Source: Stenotrophomonas maltophilia (lineage in GTDB: Bacteria; Pseudomonadota; Gammaproteobacteria; Xanthomonadales; Xanthomonadaceae). Taken from it: a stretch of 64,000 bases of DNA. Of this stretch, positions 1 through 9,049 are shown piece by piece. Position numbers and translations under genes: made by a program. Below the pieces are notes generated by a model, which did no database searches, was not told where the DNA came from, and saw only the letters and a program-made list of their open reading frames with translations. Positions within the stretch are counted from its first letter, which is position 1; every line of letters starts with the position of its first letter. The DNA lies in assembly GCF_003970865.1 (NCBI RefSeq), contig NZ_RXLZ01000001.1, positions 1 to 64,000 on the forward strand. The letters are read 5' to 3'.

Positions 1-457
1 GTTTTTTTAGGTAGTCGGTCTCCGCGCGCAGATAGGCGACTTCCCTGAGCAGCTCATCGCGGCTCATATCCTCAGGCGGCTTGGACGAACGGCTCTTTTT
101 CATCGGCTTTTGGGGCGGCTGCGGGGGCGGCGCCAACGCTTGGGCACCGCCCTGAGCATACAGGCGCCGCCACTGCCCCACCGCGCCGGCATCACCAATC
201 TGGAAGTAGGTGGTGGCCTCCCGCGCGGACATGCCGTCCTGGCTCATCTTCTCCAGGACGGCCAGCTTGAACGCGAGATCATAGGACCGGGCCTGGCGAT
301 GAAACCCCCGCCAACCATGCAGCCGATAGGTCGCCACCCAGCGCCTGACCGTGGAGAACTCCAGGCCATGGCGACGGGCAATGGCTTTGACCGATGTGGA
401 GGTCTTGCAGGCCTCTTTGGCGACCTGCAGTTTGAAACGCGCGTCGTATCTGTTCAT
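1..457 (-). CDS. IS3-family transposase OrfA (partial)
   Basis: First 152 codons of the small transposase protein of an IS3/IS150-type element, starting MNRYDARFKLQVAKEA and running off the left edge. It contains two helix-turn-helix units: about residues 8-45 (CKTSTSVKAIARRHGLEFST) and about 60-105. A Pro/Lys-rich linker follows, then a leucine-zipper-like tail ending in LREVAYLRAETDYLKK. In this family OrfA binds the terminal repeats and is fused to OrfB by programmed -1 frameshifting. The last visible codons contain a run of seven A residues, but the usual frameshift site lies further on, outside the window. OrfB with its DDE residues is not visible, so activity cannot be judged. Confidence 0.85.
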   Translation of the reverse strand, partial: MNRYDARFKLQVAKEACKTSTSVKAIARRHGLEFSTVRRWVATYRLHGWRGFHRQARSYDLAFKLAVLEKMSQDGMSAREATTYFQIGDAGAVGQWRRLYAQGGAQALAPPPQPPQKPMKKSRSSKPPEDMSRDELLREVAYLRAETDYLKK

Positions 458-505
458 GTATCCCTCGGGGTTGGATCTGGCGTCCAACTCCCGGGGGTCA
501 CTTCA
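1..505 (-). mobile_element. IS3-family insertion sequence, 5' end only
   Basis: The right-hand boundary of an insertion sequence that continues off the left edge. Read on the minus strand, the element begins at 505 with TGAAGTGACCCCCGGGAGTT, a typical IS3-family (IS150 group) terminal repeat starting with TG; the transposase start follows about 48 bases later. The bases next to it (506-508, CCC) would be one copy of a short target duplication, but the other end is not in the window. The element sits inside a hairpin repeat whose other copies are at 725-837 and 29478-29583. Exact IS name not assigned. Confidence 0.85.
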
Positions 506-576
506 CCCTGGGGGCTTGGCCGCGGCATCCATGCCGCGGACACTCCCGCAACCGGACCCACCCCGCCTTCGACAGA
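506..576. repeat. Variable-arm hairpin repeat, truncated by the IS
   Basis: Half of a repeat that recurs at 725-837 and 29478-29583. It keeps the core end CCCTGGGGGCTTGG and the perfect inner hairpin CCGCGGCAT/ATGCCGCGG (520-539), followed by one outer arm (541-576). The opposite arm and the start of the core are missing, replaced by the IS end at 505. The rest of 577-591 shows nothing recognisable. Confidence 0.65.
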
Positions 577-591
577 TTTCTGCGACCTGCA

Positions 592-680
592 GTAGATCCA
601 CGCCATGCGTGGATGCTTTTCGATCTCGATTCGAAATATTCGATTCCGATGGAGATTCATCCACACATGCGTGGATCTAC
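592..680. repeat. SMAG (GTAG) REP inverted dimer
   Basis: Two palindromic units in inverted orientation: GTAGATCCACGCCATGCGTG at 592 and its near complement ending GCGTGGATCTAC at 680, joined by an AT-richer spacer. GTAG head plus short palindrome is the hallmark of the SMAG repeats of Stenotrophomonas maltophilia. The transcript would fold into one long cruciform-like stem. Confidence 0.85.
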
Positions 681-681
681 C

Positions 682-705
682 GTGTCGACCAAGGTCGACA
701 CCTAC
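682..705. repeat. SMAG REP monomer
   Basis: A single unit on the minus strand: the palindrome GTGTCGACC/GGTCGACAC followed by CTAC. It immediately follows the dimer at 592-680 but has a different stem sequence, a SMAG subfamily variation seen throughout the window. Confidence 0.75.
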
Positions 706-724
706 CAACAGCCACCGGAATCTG

Positions 725-837
725 TCAGAGGTGGGGCGGTGTCGGAGTGCGGGGTGTCAGCCGCATGGATGCGGCTGCCAAGCCTACAAGGACGTACTTG
801 CGGCGTCCCCGCACTCCGACATCGCCCCGCCATCTCA
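725..837. repeat. Variable-arm hairpin repeat, complete copy
   Basis: Outer arms at 725-754 and 807-837 are complementary over about 30 bases with a few mismatches or G-U type changes. They enclose a core holding an inner hairpin AGCCGCAT/ATGCGGCT (759-776). On the minus strand the core reads GCAAGTACGTCCTTGTAGGC then CTTGGCAGCC, closely matching the core at 29504-29556, yet the outer arms of the two copies are unrelated. Bases 838-918 show no gene or repeat that I recognise. Confidence 0.75.
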
Positions 838-918
838 CGGAATGCCTGCTTTTGACGTTGACGTTGCCTTGGCTTGAAGCCTCTGTGGGTGCAGGGCGCA
901 GCCCTGCCGAACCCTCCT

Positions 919-2250
919 TTATTTGACCTGCACGTCAATCACGCCGTCGCCAACGCGGGCCTGCAGGGCGTCACCGGGCTGCACCTGGTCGACCTTCCGT
1001 ACCAGCGTGCCATCGTCGCTGCGGGTCAGGATGCTGTAGCCACGGGCCACTGTGGCCAGTGGGCTGACCGCCTCCAACGAACGCGCCAGCCCGTGCAGGC
1101 GCAGCGCATCGCGTTCCAGCAGGCGCTGCATTGCAGCCTGTGGACGCCCGCGCAGGGCGGCCAGTCGGCGCTGCATCGCGTCGAGCTGGCGCTGCGGATG
1201 GTGTCCGCGCAGGATCGCCGCAGCATGACGCAGGCGCGCGGCACGGCGTTCCTGCTGCTGGTTGAAGGCGGCATGCAGGCGCCGGCCCAGATCGAGTTGG
1301 CGGCGGCGCAGCAGGTCCAGCCGCGCCTGCGGGCTCTGTGCGTTCAGGCGCAGCAGGGCGCGGTCGGCGCGCTGCATCGCCTGCTGCATCGCATGCCGTT
1401 GCAGCTGCACCATGCGCGCCGCCGTGCGGCGCAGGCGTAGGGCCAGTTCGCGCTGGTCCGGCACCAGCAGCTCGGCCGCCACCGACGGCGTCGGTGCGCG
1501 CAGGTCGGCGGCGAAATCGCTGAGGCTGAAGTCGGTTTCGTGGCCCACCGCCGACACCACCGGGGTGCGGCTGGCGGCGATCGCGCGGGCCAGTGCTTCG
1601 TCGTTGAACGCCCACAGGTCTTCCAGCGAGCCGCCGCCGCGGGTCAGCAGGATCACGTCGTAGCGGCCACTGGCATCGGCGGCCTGCAGCAGGCGGGTGA
1701 TCTGTGCAGCGGCGCTGCTGCCCTGCACCAGGGTCGGCAGCAGGTCCACTTCCAGCAGCGGGAAGCGGCGGCCGAGCACGCTCAGCACGTCGCGCACGGC
1801 GGCGCCGGTGGGCGAGGTGATCACCGCCAGGCGCTGCACGTGCGCCGGCAACGGCCGCTTGCGTGCCGGGTCGAACAGGCCCTCGGCCTCCAGGCGTGCC
1901 TTCAGCTCCTCGAAGGAGCGGCGCAGTGCGCCTTCGCCGGCTTCCTCCATGTGGTCCAGCACCATCTGGTACTCGCCACGGGCGTCGTACAGCGTCACCT
2001 TGCCGCGCACCAGCACGCGCATGCCTTCGCGCGGCACGAACTTCAGGTACTGCGCCTTCATCCGGAACATCGCCGCGCGCAGCTGCGCACGTGCGTCCTT
2101 CAGGGTGAAATACAGGTGCCCGGAAGAAGGACGCGCCACGCTGCCCAGTTCGGCCTCGACCCAGATCGCCGGGAAGCTGCCTTCCAGCAGGTCGCGGGCC
2201 AGGGTGTTGAGCTGGCTGGGGGTGAGGATGTCGTTGTTGCGTGGCTGCAT
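919..2250 (-). CDS. xseA: Exodeoxyribonuclease VII large subunit
   Basis: Catalytic subunit of exonuclease VII, which with several XseB copies degrades single-stranded DNA from either end. 443 residues, normal for the family. An N-terminal OB-fold region (about 10-105, [20 protein letters not shown]) precedes the catalytic domain, with [14 protein letters not shown] and [21 protein letters not shown] long Arg/Leu/Gln-rich coiled coil follows, as expected. The start at [10 protein letters not shown] is preferred: an upstream in-frame extension (to 2325) is Pro-rich, is not conserved family sequence and would run into queG. The start lies 44 bases after the queG stop, so the two are probably cotranscribed. 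No xseB is in the window. Confidence 0.95.
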   Translation of the reverse strand: MQPRNNDILTPSQLNTLARDLLEGSFPAIWVEAELGSVARPSSGHLYFTLKDARAQLRAAMFRMKAQYLKFVPREGMRVLVRGKVTLYDARGEYQMVLDHMEEAGEGALRRSFEELKARLEAEGLFDPARKRPLPAHVQRLAVITSPTGAAVRDVLSVLGRRFPLLEVDLLPTLVQGSSAAAQITRLLQAADASGRYDVILLTRGGGSLEDLWAFNDEALARAIAASRTPVVSAVGHETDFSLSDFAADLRAPTPSVAAELLVPDQRELALRLRRTAARMVQLQRHAMQQAMQRADRALLRLNAQSPQARLDLLRRRQLDLGRRLHAAFNQQQERRAARLRHAAAILRGHHPQRQLDAMQRRLAALRGRPQAAMQRLLERDALRLHGLARSLEAVSPLATVARGYSILTRSDDGTLVRKVDQVQPGDALQARVGDGVIDVQVK

Positions 2251-2294
2251 GGGAACGGCGTGCTGCGGGCGGAACGGGGGCTCAGGATCGCACG

Positions 2295-3365
2295 TCAGCG
2301 CACCGTGTGCTGGCCCAGCGCCCACTGCACGTGTTCACGCACCAGCGGCGAGGGATCATCGACGCGGGTATGCAACGCGGCCAGCGCTTCGGCCGAGGAC
2401 GGTGCATTGCCCAGTGCCACGGCGATGTTGCGCAGCCAGCGCTCATGGCCACTACGCCGGATCGGGCTGCCTTCGGTACGGCGCAGGAACTCGGCTTCAT
2501 CCCAGGCGAACAGCTGGTCCAGCCGCGCGGTATCGAGGTTGTTGCGCGCGCGGAAATCGGCTTCGTCGGTACGCTTGGCGAACTTGTTCCAGGGGCAGAC
2601 CAGCTGGCAGTCGTCACAGCCGTAGATGCGGTTGCCGATCAACGGCCGCATGTCTTCGGGGATGGCACCGTCGTGCTCGATGGTCAGGTAGGAAATACAG
2701 CGCCGCGCGTCCAGCCGCTGCGGGCCGGTGATGGCCTGGGTCGGGCAGACATCGATGCAGCGCGTGCAGGTGCCGCAGTGTGCCGTGGCAGGTGCATCGA
2801 TCGGCAGCGGGATATCGATGTAGATCTCGCCGATGAAGAACCAGGAGCCACCATGGCGGTCGATCAGGCAGGTGTGCTTGCCGATCCAGCCGAGCCCGGC
2901 GTTACGCGCCAGTGCGCGTTCCAGAACGGGGGCCGAATCGACGAACACGCGGTAACCCAGCGGTGCCACTTCATCGTTGATCTGCGTGGCCAGCTTCTGC
3001 AGGCGGTTGCGCATCAGCTTGTGGTAGTCGCGGCCCAAGGCGTAACGGGCCACGTAGGCGCGGCCGGGGTCGGCCAGGGTTGCCCAGGCTTCGGTGTCGT
3101 CCTTGTGGCTGTAGTCCATGCCCACCGAGATCACCCGTACGGTGCCGGGCAGCAGCTCGGCCGGGCGCGCGCGCAGGGTGCCGTGGCGCGCCATCCAGTC
3201 CATCGTGCCGTACAGGCCCTGGCCCAGCCAGTCGGCCAGGTGCGCCTCATCCTCGCCCAGCTCGATGCCGGCGATGCCGCAGCGCTGGAAGCCATGCGCA
3301 CGGGCCAGTTCGCGGATGCGCTGTACGGCCTGGGCCGGATCGACAGGGGCGGGGACGGGGGACAT
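2295..3365 (-). CDS. queG: Epoxyqueuosine reductase
   Basis: Last step of queuosine synthesis: reduction of epoxyqueuosine in tRNA, using cobalamin and two [4Fe-4S] clusters. 356 residues. Cluster motifs are visible as [13 protein letters not shown] and CISYL in the first ferredoxin-like block, and [14 protein letters not shown] in the second. The start [12 protein letters not shown] matches family length; upstream in-frame sequence overlaps the divergent nnr gene and is rejected. Only 23 bases separate the two start codons, so queG and nnr must share or overlap their promoter region, which contains TATAAAAT. Confidence 0.95.
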   Translation of the reverse strand: MSPVPAPVDPAQAVQRIRELARAHGFQRCGIAGIELGEDEAHLADWLGQGLYGTMDWMARHGTLRARPAELLPGTVRVISVGMDYSHKDDTEAWATLADPGRAYVARYALGRDYHKLMRNRLQKLATQINDEVAPLGYRVFVDSAPVLERALARNAGLGWIGKHTCLIDRHGGSWFFIGEIYIDIPLPIDAPATAHCGTCTRCIDVCPTQAITGPQRLDARRCISYLTIEHDGAIPEDMRPLIGNRIYGCDDCQLVCPWNKFAKRTDEADFRARNNLDTARLDQLFAWDEAEFLRRTEGSPIRRSGHERWLRNIAVALGNAPSSAEALAALHTRVDDPSPLVREHVQWALGQHTVR

Positions 3366-3388
3366 GTGCACCAGTATAAAATCCCCGC

Positions 3389-4873
3389 ATGGCCAACCTT
3401 GCCGATCTGTTCGATTCCGCTGCCGCGCGTGCGCTTGATGCGCAGGCCTCGGCGCTGGCCGCCGAGGGCGGTTGGGGCCTGATGGCGCAGGCCGGCCAGG
3501 CCGCCTGGCAGTGCCTGCTGCAGCATTGGCCGCAGGCACAGCGGATCGGCGTGGTGGTCGGTGCGGGCAACAACGGCGGCGATGGCCATGTGCTGGCCCG
3601 TCACGCGCTGCAGGCCGGGCGCGAGGTGATGGTGATCGCCTTGCCGGGGAAGTCGCCGTCAACCGTGCTGGCACAGCGTGCAGCATCGGAATTCACGTCC
3701 GACGGCGGCACCATCACCGATTTCGACGGCGCGCTGCCCGAGGCCGATATCTGGGTCGATGCCCTGTTCGGTCTGGGCTTCGATCGCGCGCCGGAAGGCG
3801 TGGCGCAGGCGCTGATTGCCGCCCTCAACGCGCAGACGGCACCGGTTCTGGCGCTGGACGTTCCCAGTGGCGTCGATGCCGATCGTGGTGCCGTACCGGG
3901 CGTGGCCGTGAAGGCCGCTTTGACCCTGCAGTTCATCGTGCCGCATCGCGGGTTGTATACCGGCGATGCGCTGGATCATTGCGGGCGGAAGGCGTTGGCG
4001 CCGCTGCAGCTACCCACGGCCGCATGGCAGGGCGTGTCACCCGCCGCAGAGCACTGGACCCAGGTGCGCCTGCCAGCCCTGCTGCCGCCGCGCCGCGCCA
4101 ATACCCACAAGGGCGAATCCGGGCACGTGCTGTGCGTCGGCGGCAATCATGGCAGCGGCGGTGCCATCGCCATGGCGGCCGAGGCCGCTTTGCGTGCGGG
4201 CGCGGGACTGCTGAGCCTGGGCACCCGCCGCGATCACGTTGGCCCGTTGCTGGCTCGGTTGCCCGAGGCGATGACCCATGCACTGGAAGATGGCGATGTG
4301 CTGCCGGCGCTGCTGGACAAGGCCAAGGTGGTGGCGATCGGCCCCGGTCTGGGCCAGGACGAATGGGCGCGCGCACTGTTCGCGCGGGTGCTGGCCAGCG
4401 CCAGGCCACTGGTGGTCGATGCCGATGCCCTGAATCTGCTGGCGCAGGATCCGCGCGCGCTGCCCGACGCCATCCTTACGCCGCATCCGGGCGAGGCCGC
4501 ACGCCTGCTCGGCTGCAGCACCGCTGACATCCAGGCCAGCCGCTACGCCTGCGCGCAGGCACTGGCCAAGCGTTTCCACGCCGTGGTGGTGCTGAAGGGG
4601 GCCGGCAGCATCGTCGCAGCGCCCGGGCAGCGGCCACGGCTGATTGCCGCAGGCAACCCCGGCATGGCCGTGGGTGGCATGGGCGACCTGCTCACCGGCA
4701 TCATCGCCAGCCTGCGCGCGCAGGGCCTGGCCGCGTTCGATGCCGCTGCGGCCGGTGCGCTGCTGCATGGGCTCGCGGGCGATGTCGCTGCCGGCGATGG
4801 CGCGCGCGGCCTGCTTCCTACTGATCTGCTGTCGCCGTTGCGGCGACTGGCCAACCCGGAACTCTCTCCATGA
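3389..4873 (+). CDS. nnr: Bifunctional NAD(P)H-hydrate epimerase/dehydratase
   Basis: Repairs hydrated NADH and NADPH. The N-terminal YjeF_N epimerase (about 1-215) interconverts R and S hydrates and shows GAGNNGGDGHVLARHAL. The C-terminal ADP-dependent dehydratase (about 225-490) shows TPHPGEAARLLG and GNPGMAVGGMGDLLTGI. 494 residues, typical of the fused enzyme. Its last four bases overlap the tsaE start (ATGA), so the genes are translationally coupled, as in many Gammaproteobacteria. Confidence 0.95.
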   Translation: MANLADLFDSAAARALDAQASALAAEGGWGLMAQAGQAAWQCLLQHWPQAQRIGVVVGAGNNGGDGHVLARHALQAGREVMVIALPGKSPSTVLAQRAASEFTSDGGTITDFDGALPEADIWVDALFGLGFDRAPEGVAQALIAALNAQTAPVLALDVPSGVDADRGAVPGVAVKAALTLQFIVPHRGLYTGDALDHCGRKALAPLQLPTAAWQGVSPAAEHWTQVRLPALLPPRRANTHKGESGHVLCVGGNHGSGGAIAMAAEAALRAGAGLLSLGTRRDHVGPLLARLPEAMTHALEDGDVLPALLDKAKVVAIGPGLGQDEWARALFARVLASARPLVVDADALNLLAQDPRALPDAILTPHPGEAARLLGCSTADIQASRYACAQALAKRFHAVVVLKGAGSIVAAPGQRPRLIAAGNPGMAVGGMGDLLTGIIASLRAQGLAAFDAAAAGALLHGLAGDVAAGDGARGLLPTDLLSPLRRLANPELSP

Positions 4874-5352
4874 TCGATTTCTTCCTTGCCGACAGCGATG
4901 CCACCGAACTGCTCGGGCAATGGCTGGCGGCCACCCGGCCGCCGCAGGCGCTGGTCGAACTGCGCGGTGACCTGGGCGCCGGCAAATCCACCACCGCACG
5001 CGCGCTGCTGCGCGCACTGGGCGTGCAGGGGGCGATCCGCAGCCCGACCTACACCCTGGTCGAGCGCTATCCGCTGGCCAGCGGTGGCGAGGCCTGGCAT
5101 CTGGACCTGTACCGGATCGGCCAGGCCGGCGAACTTGATTTCCTGGGCCTGGACGAGGGCAGCGCGGTGTTGTGGCTGGTGGAATGGCCGGAACGCGGCG
5201 CTGGCGCGCTGCCGCCGACCGACCTGGTGGTGGCGCTGGAGATCGAGGGGCAGGGGCGTCGCGTGCGTCTCACTGGAGCCAGCGACGTCGGACATGAATG
5301 GCTGAAACGGCTTCCCCAAGGGGGCGACTTGCAGGCCATTTCTGTCGGCTGA
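4870..5352 (+). CDS. tsaE: tRNA threonylcarbamoyladenosine biosynthesis ATPase TsaE
   Basis: ATPase partner of the TsaB-TsaD complex that makes t6A at position 37 of ANN-decoding tRNAs. 160 residues with the P-loop GDLGAGKSTTARALLRALG, then SPTYTLVERY and the WHLDLYRI block, all standard for the family. The P-loop ends KST rather than the common KTT, a conservative change. It overlaps nnr by four bases and is followed by amiC, the conserved nnr-tsaE-amiC order. Confidence 0.95.
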   Translation: MIDFFLADSDATELLGQWLAATRPPQALVELRGDLGAGKSTTARALLRALGVQGAIRSPTYTLVERYPLASGGEAWHLDLYRIGQAGELDFLGLDEGSAVLWLVEWPERGAGALPPTDLVVALEIEGQGRRVRLTGASDVGHEWLKRLPQGGDLQAISVG

Positions 5353-5434
5353 CGAGAACAAAGACCGGCAGGTTACGGATTATTAAGGAAAAAGGTGTTG
5401 CATTCCGTTCAGCGCGGTGATTGAATCCTGAGCC

Positions 5435-7009
5435 ATGCGCCCGGGGAACCGTCTCATCGCTATCTGTGCCGCCGTCGGACTGGGTCTGGCGAGCGTCAGT
5501 GCGTGGGCCGGTGAAGTCCGCCAGGTCCTGCTGAATACCGGCGCCACCGGCACCCGTGCCGAGATCTCGCTGGTCGGCAGTGGCGGCTACAAGACGCTTT
5601 CTCTGGCCGGTCCGAACCGTCTGGTGGTCGACTTCCCGGACTCCAGCGCCATACGCAACCTGAAGATGCCGGCTGCGCAGGGCGTGGTCACGGCGGTGCG
5701 TACCGGACAGCCGGTGCCGGGTACCTTCCGTGTCGTTTTCGACCTCGCTGAATCGGTGGCGCCGTTCCGCCCGCAGATGCAGCGCGAGGGCAATGAATCC
5801 AAGCTGGTGATCGAATGGCCGGGCGATGGCCCGGCTGTGGCCGCCAGCCGTCCGGCAGCGACGCCGGCGGTGCAGCCGCAGGCACCGGTCAGCACGCCTG
5901 CACCGGCGCCGACGCCGGCGGAGAGCGCGCAGTCGCGTTCCGATGCCGCGCGTGCCACTGCGCTGCTGACTGCCCAGGTTCGCCAGCAGGCCAGTGCCAC
6001 TGCCGCCGCGCCGGCCACGCCCACCCCGGCGCCGTCCACTGCACCGGCCCAGGTTGCGGCGGCCGGTACCGTGGCCAGCAGTTCGCCTTCTTCCTCGCCG
6101 GCCGCGATCCTTGCTGGGCAGCGCACCGCAGCGGTGGTGACCACGCCGCCGGCCACGGTGCCCGCACCTGCACCGGTTCCAACCACGGTGGTGCCACCGC
6201 GTCCGGCCATGCCCAGCGATGCGTCGCGCATCCGCATGCAGGCCGGCATGCGCCATCTGGTGGTGGCCATCGATCCGGGCCATGGCGGCCAGGATCCGGG
6301 CGCGATCGGCCCGACCGGCAAGCGCGAGAAGGATGTGACCCTGGCCGTGGCGCGTGAACTGGCGCGCCAGGTCAATGCGACGCCGGGCCTGAAGGCCTAC
6401 CTGACCCGCGACAGCGACGTGTTCATCCCGCTGCCGATGCGTGCGCAGAAGGCGCGTGCGAACAAGGCTGACATCTTCATTTCGATCCATGCCGACGCGG
6501 CCGAAAACCGTTCGGCCACCGGTTCGTCGGTATACGTGCTGTCGACCAAGGGCGCCTCTTCGCAGCGCGCCCGCTGGCTGGCGGACAAGGAAAACGCGGC
6601 CGACCTGGTGGGTGGCGTGCGCCTGCAGCAGACCGAAGGCACGCTTGCCAACGTGCTGCTGGACCTGGCCCAGAGCGGCTACATGAAGGCGTCCGAGGAC
6701 GCGGCCGGTCATGTGCTGGGCGGCCTGAAGCGGATCGGCAACAACCACAAGCCGAACATCGAGCGCGCCAACTTCGCGGTGCTGCGTACTTCGGACATGC
6801 CGGCGATGCTGGTGGAAACCGCGTTCATCTCCAATCCGGATGAAGAGCGCCGCCTGATCGACCCGGCCTACCAGCGCAAGATCGCCGGAGCCGTGCTGGA
6901 CGGTGTACATACCTTCTTCAGCCGCCAGCCGCCGCCGGGGACGCTGTATGCCGCCCGCGCCCAGGCCGAGATCGACGCAGCCGGCACCATGGCCGGCGGC
7001 AGTAAGTAA
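5435..7009 (+). CDS. amiC: N-acetylmuramoyl-L-alanine amidase with AMIN domain
   Basis: Periplasmic amidase that cleaves the glycan-peptide bond of murein during septation. 524 residues: signal peptide (1-25, ending SAWAGEV), AMIN targeting domain (about 27-125, RLVVDFPDS), a long Ala/Pro/Thr linker (about 130-260), and an Amidase_3 domain (about 265-490). Zinc and catalytic residues are visible in IDPGHGGQDPGAIG, the downstream SIHADA, and the glutamate of LVETAFISNPDEE. The linker is unusually long. Gene order suggests cotranscription with nnr-tsaE, although an 82-base gap allows its own promoter. Confidence 0.95.
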   Translation: MRPGNRLIAICAAVGLGLASVSAWAGEVRQVLLNTGATGTRAEISLVGSGGYKTLSLAGPNRLVVDFPDSSAIRNLKMPAAQGVVTAVRTGQPVPGTFRVVFDLAESVAPFRPQMQREGNESKLVIEWPGDGPAVAASRPAATPAVQPQAPVSTPAPAPTPAESAQSRSDAARATALLTAQVRQQASATAAAPATPTPAPSTAPAQVAAAGTVASSSPSSSPAAILAGQRTAAVVTTPPATVPAPAPVPTTVVPPRPAMPSDASRIRMQAGMRHLVVAIDPGHGGQDPGAIGPTGKREKDVTLAVARELARQVNATPGLKAYLTRDSDVFIPLPMRAQKARANKADIFISIHADAAENRSATGSSVYVLSTKGASSQRARWLADKENAADLVGGVRLQQTEGTLANVLLDLAQSGYMKASEDAAGHVLGGLKRIGNNHKPNIERANFAVLRTSDMPAMLVETAFISNPDEERRLIDPAYQRKIAGAVLDGVHTFFSRQPPPGTLYAARAQAEIDAAGTMAGGSK

Positions 7010-7033
7010 CCCGCCGAAGGCGGGTTACTGCTT
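7006..7033 (+). terminator. Intrinsic terminator after amiC
   Basis: Ten-base-pair stem GTAACCCGCC/GGCGGGTTAC with a three-base loop (7006-7028), including the amiC stop codon, followed by a weak pyrimidine tract (TGCTTTCT). It separates the amiC operon from mutL. Confidence 0.6.
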
Positions 7034-7036
7034 TCT

Positions 7037-7103
7037 GTAGAGTCGACCCGCGCTCGACTGGGCCTTGCCGGTAGCCCGTCAGTCGAGCATCGCTCGACTC
7101 TAC
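7037..7103. repeat. SMAG REP inverted dimer
   Basis: Begins GTAGAGTCGACCCGCGCTCG and ends GAGCATCGCTCGACTCTAC. Two inverted units with the stem AGTCGA-type sequence, between amiC and mutL, 27 bases upstream of the mutL start. The mutL promoter must lie inside or just after it, or mutL is read from upstream. Confidence 0.85.
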
Positions 7104-7130
7104 CCTCGGCCGCTCCGTTATCATCCCCGC

Positions 7131-9038
7131 ATGACGTCTGCTACCCATCCGCGCCCGATCCGGCCGTTGCCGGAGATCCTCATCAACCAGATCGCTGCCG
7201 GCGAAGTGGTCGAACGTCCCGCATCGGTGGTCAAGGAGCTGGTCGAGAACGCGATCGATGCCGGTGCCAGCCGCGTTGATATCGATCTTGAAGAGGGCGG
7301 TGTACGCCTGATCCGCATCCGTGACAACGGCAGTGGCATCGCACCGGAACAACTGCCGCTAGCGGTCTCGCGCCACGCCACCAGCAAGATCGCCGATCTG
7401 GACGACCTCGAATCGGTGGCCACGCTCGGTTTCCGTGGCGAAGCATTGCCGTCGATCGCCTCGGTCAGCCGTTTCACCCTGTCCTCGCGTCGCGCACATG
7501 ATGAACACGGTTCGGCGCTGCAGATCGAAGGCGGCAAGATCGGCGAAGTGATGCCGCGCGCGCATGCGCCGGGCACCACGGTGGAAGTGCGCGAGCTGTT
7601 CTACAACGTACCGGCGCGGCGCAAGTTCCTGCGCGCCGAGCGCACCGAGCTGGGCCATATCGAAGAGTGGCTGCGTTCGCTGGCGCTGGCGCGGCCGGAT
7701 GTCGAACTGCGCGTCTCGCACAACGGCAAGGCGTCGCGCCGCTACAAGCCGGGCGATCTGTATTCCGATGCGCGATTGGCCGAAACGCTGGGCGAGGATT
7801 TCGCCAACCAGGCCGTGCGTGTCGACCACAGTGGTGCCGGCCTGCGCCTGCACGGCTGGATCGCGCAGCCGCATTATTCGCGCGCCAGCGCCGACCAGCA
7901 GTACCTGTACGTCAACGGCCGTTCGGTGCGCGACCGCAGCGTCGCCCATGCGGTGAAGATGGCTTACGGCGATGTGCTGTACCACGGCCGCCAGCCGGCC
8001 TATGTGCTGTTCCTCGAGCTCGACCCGACCCGCGTTGATGTCAACGTGCACCCGGCCAAGCACGAGGTCCGCTTCCGTGATTCGCGGCTGGTGCACGATT
8101 TCGTCTACCGCACGCTGAAGGATGCGCTGGCCGATACCCGCGCCGGCATGTCGGCGCAGGACATCGGTGCCGGCTCCGCGCATCCGGCGGATGCAGGTTC
8201 GGCACCGATGGTCTCCAGTGCGGGTGCCTCCGGATTCGGTCTGGTCCGCGGTGCCGCACCGGGTGCCGGTTCGAGTGGTGGCGGTGGTGGATTCTCGGGC
8301 TGGCGCCCGCAGCAACCGCTGGGATTGCAGGTGGCCGATGCACCGGCTGCCTATGCCGCGCTGTATGCCGCACCGGCCGGCGCCGAACGCGGTGCTGCGC
8401 TGCCGCCGATGCCGATCGAGAACGGACTGCCGGTGACCAGTGCCGACGCCGGCGTACCGCCGCTGGGCTACGCGATCGCGCAGCTGCACGGCATCTACAT
8501 CCTGGCCGAGAATGCTGAAGGCCTGATCGTGGTCGACATGCACGCGGCGCACGAGCGCATCGGCTACGAGCGGCTGAAGAATGCTCACGACGGCATCGGC
8601 CTGCAGTCGCAGCCGCTGCTGGTGCCGATCACGCTCGCAGTGGGCGAGCGCGAAGCCGACACCGCCGAGAGTGAAAGTGAAACCCTGGCCGCACTCGGCT
8701 TCGAAGTGACCCGTGCCGGCCCCGGTGCGCTGCACGTGCGCAGCATTCCGGCGCTGCTGGCGCATGCCGAACCGGAAGGCCTGCTGCGCGACGTGCTGAC
8801 CGACCTGCGCGAGCATGGCCAGAGCCGTCGCGTGGCGAGTGCGCGCGATGAACTGCTGTCGACCATGGCCTGCCATGGCGCGGTGCGCGCCAACCGGCGC
8901 CTGACCGTGCCGGAAATGAACGCGCTGCTGCGCGACATGGAAATCACCGAGCGGTCGGGCCAGTGCAACCACGGCCGGCCGACCTGGGCCCGTTTTTCGC
9001 TGGCGGAGATCGACCGCTGGTTCCTGCGCGGACGTTGA
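7131..9038 (+). CDS. mutL: DNA mismatch repair protein MutL
   Basis: ATP-driven coordinator of mismatch repair. 635 residues. The GHKL ATPase N-terminus carries [26 protein letters not shown] and [16 protein letters not shown] Gly/Ser/Ala-rich linker (about 345-440) leads to the C-terminal dimerisation domain. That domain has [12 protein letters not shown], which fits the DxHA-x2-E-x4-E motif of endonuclease-type MutL, plus [12 protein letters not shown] and CNHGRPTW. This points to methyl-independent repair in which MutL itself nicks. The start at MTSATHPRP is taken because upstream in-frame codons lie in the SMAG repeat. Confidence 0.97.
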   Translation: MTSATHPRPIRPLPEILINQIAAGEVVERPASVVKELVENAIDAGASRVDIDLEEGGVRLIRIRDNGSGIAPEQLPLAVSRHATSKIADLDDLESVATLGFRGEALPSIASVSRFTLSSRRAHDEHGSALQIEGGKIGEVMPRAHAPGTTVEVRELFYNVPARRKFLRAERTELGHIEEWLRSLALARPDVELRVSHNGKASRRYKPGDLYSDARLAETLGEDFANQAVRVDHSGAGLRLHGWIAQPHYSRASADQQYLYVNGRSVRDRSVAHAVKMAYGDVLYHGRQPAYVLFLELDPTRVDVNVHPAKHEVRFRDSRLVHDFVYRTLKDALADTRAGMSAQDIGAGSAHPADAGSAPMVSSAGASGFGLVRGAAPGAGSSGGGGGFSGWRPQQPLGLQVADAPAAYAALYAAPAGAERGAALPPMPIENGLPVTSADAGVPPLGYAIAQLHGIYILAENAEGLIVVDMHAAHERIGYERLKNAHDGIGLQSQPLLVPITLAVGEREADTAESESETLAALGFEVTRAGPGALHVRSIPALLAHAEPEGLLRDVLTDLREHGQSRRVASARDELLSTMACHGAVRANRRLTVPEMNALLRDMEITERSGQCNHGRPTWARFSLAEIDRWFLRGR

Positions 9039-9049
9039 GGGGAGCATCG

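Noticed and set aside
1..10. A7 run at the left edge taken as the OrfA/OrfB frameshift site
   Set aside because: In IS150-type elements the shift occurs nearer the OrfA stop, some residues after the YLKK sequence seen here; the true site is probably outside the window.
110..926. Several short frames among the repeats right of the IS
   Set aside because: They translate palindromic repeats (recurring WMPRPS-like strings on the reverse strand) and an antisense copy of transposase OrfA; no independent gene is supported.
2251..2325. N-terminal extension of xseA to an upstream in-frame start
   Set aside because: Adds 25 Pro-rich residues absent from the family and would overlap the end of queG; the ATG at 2250 gives standard length.
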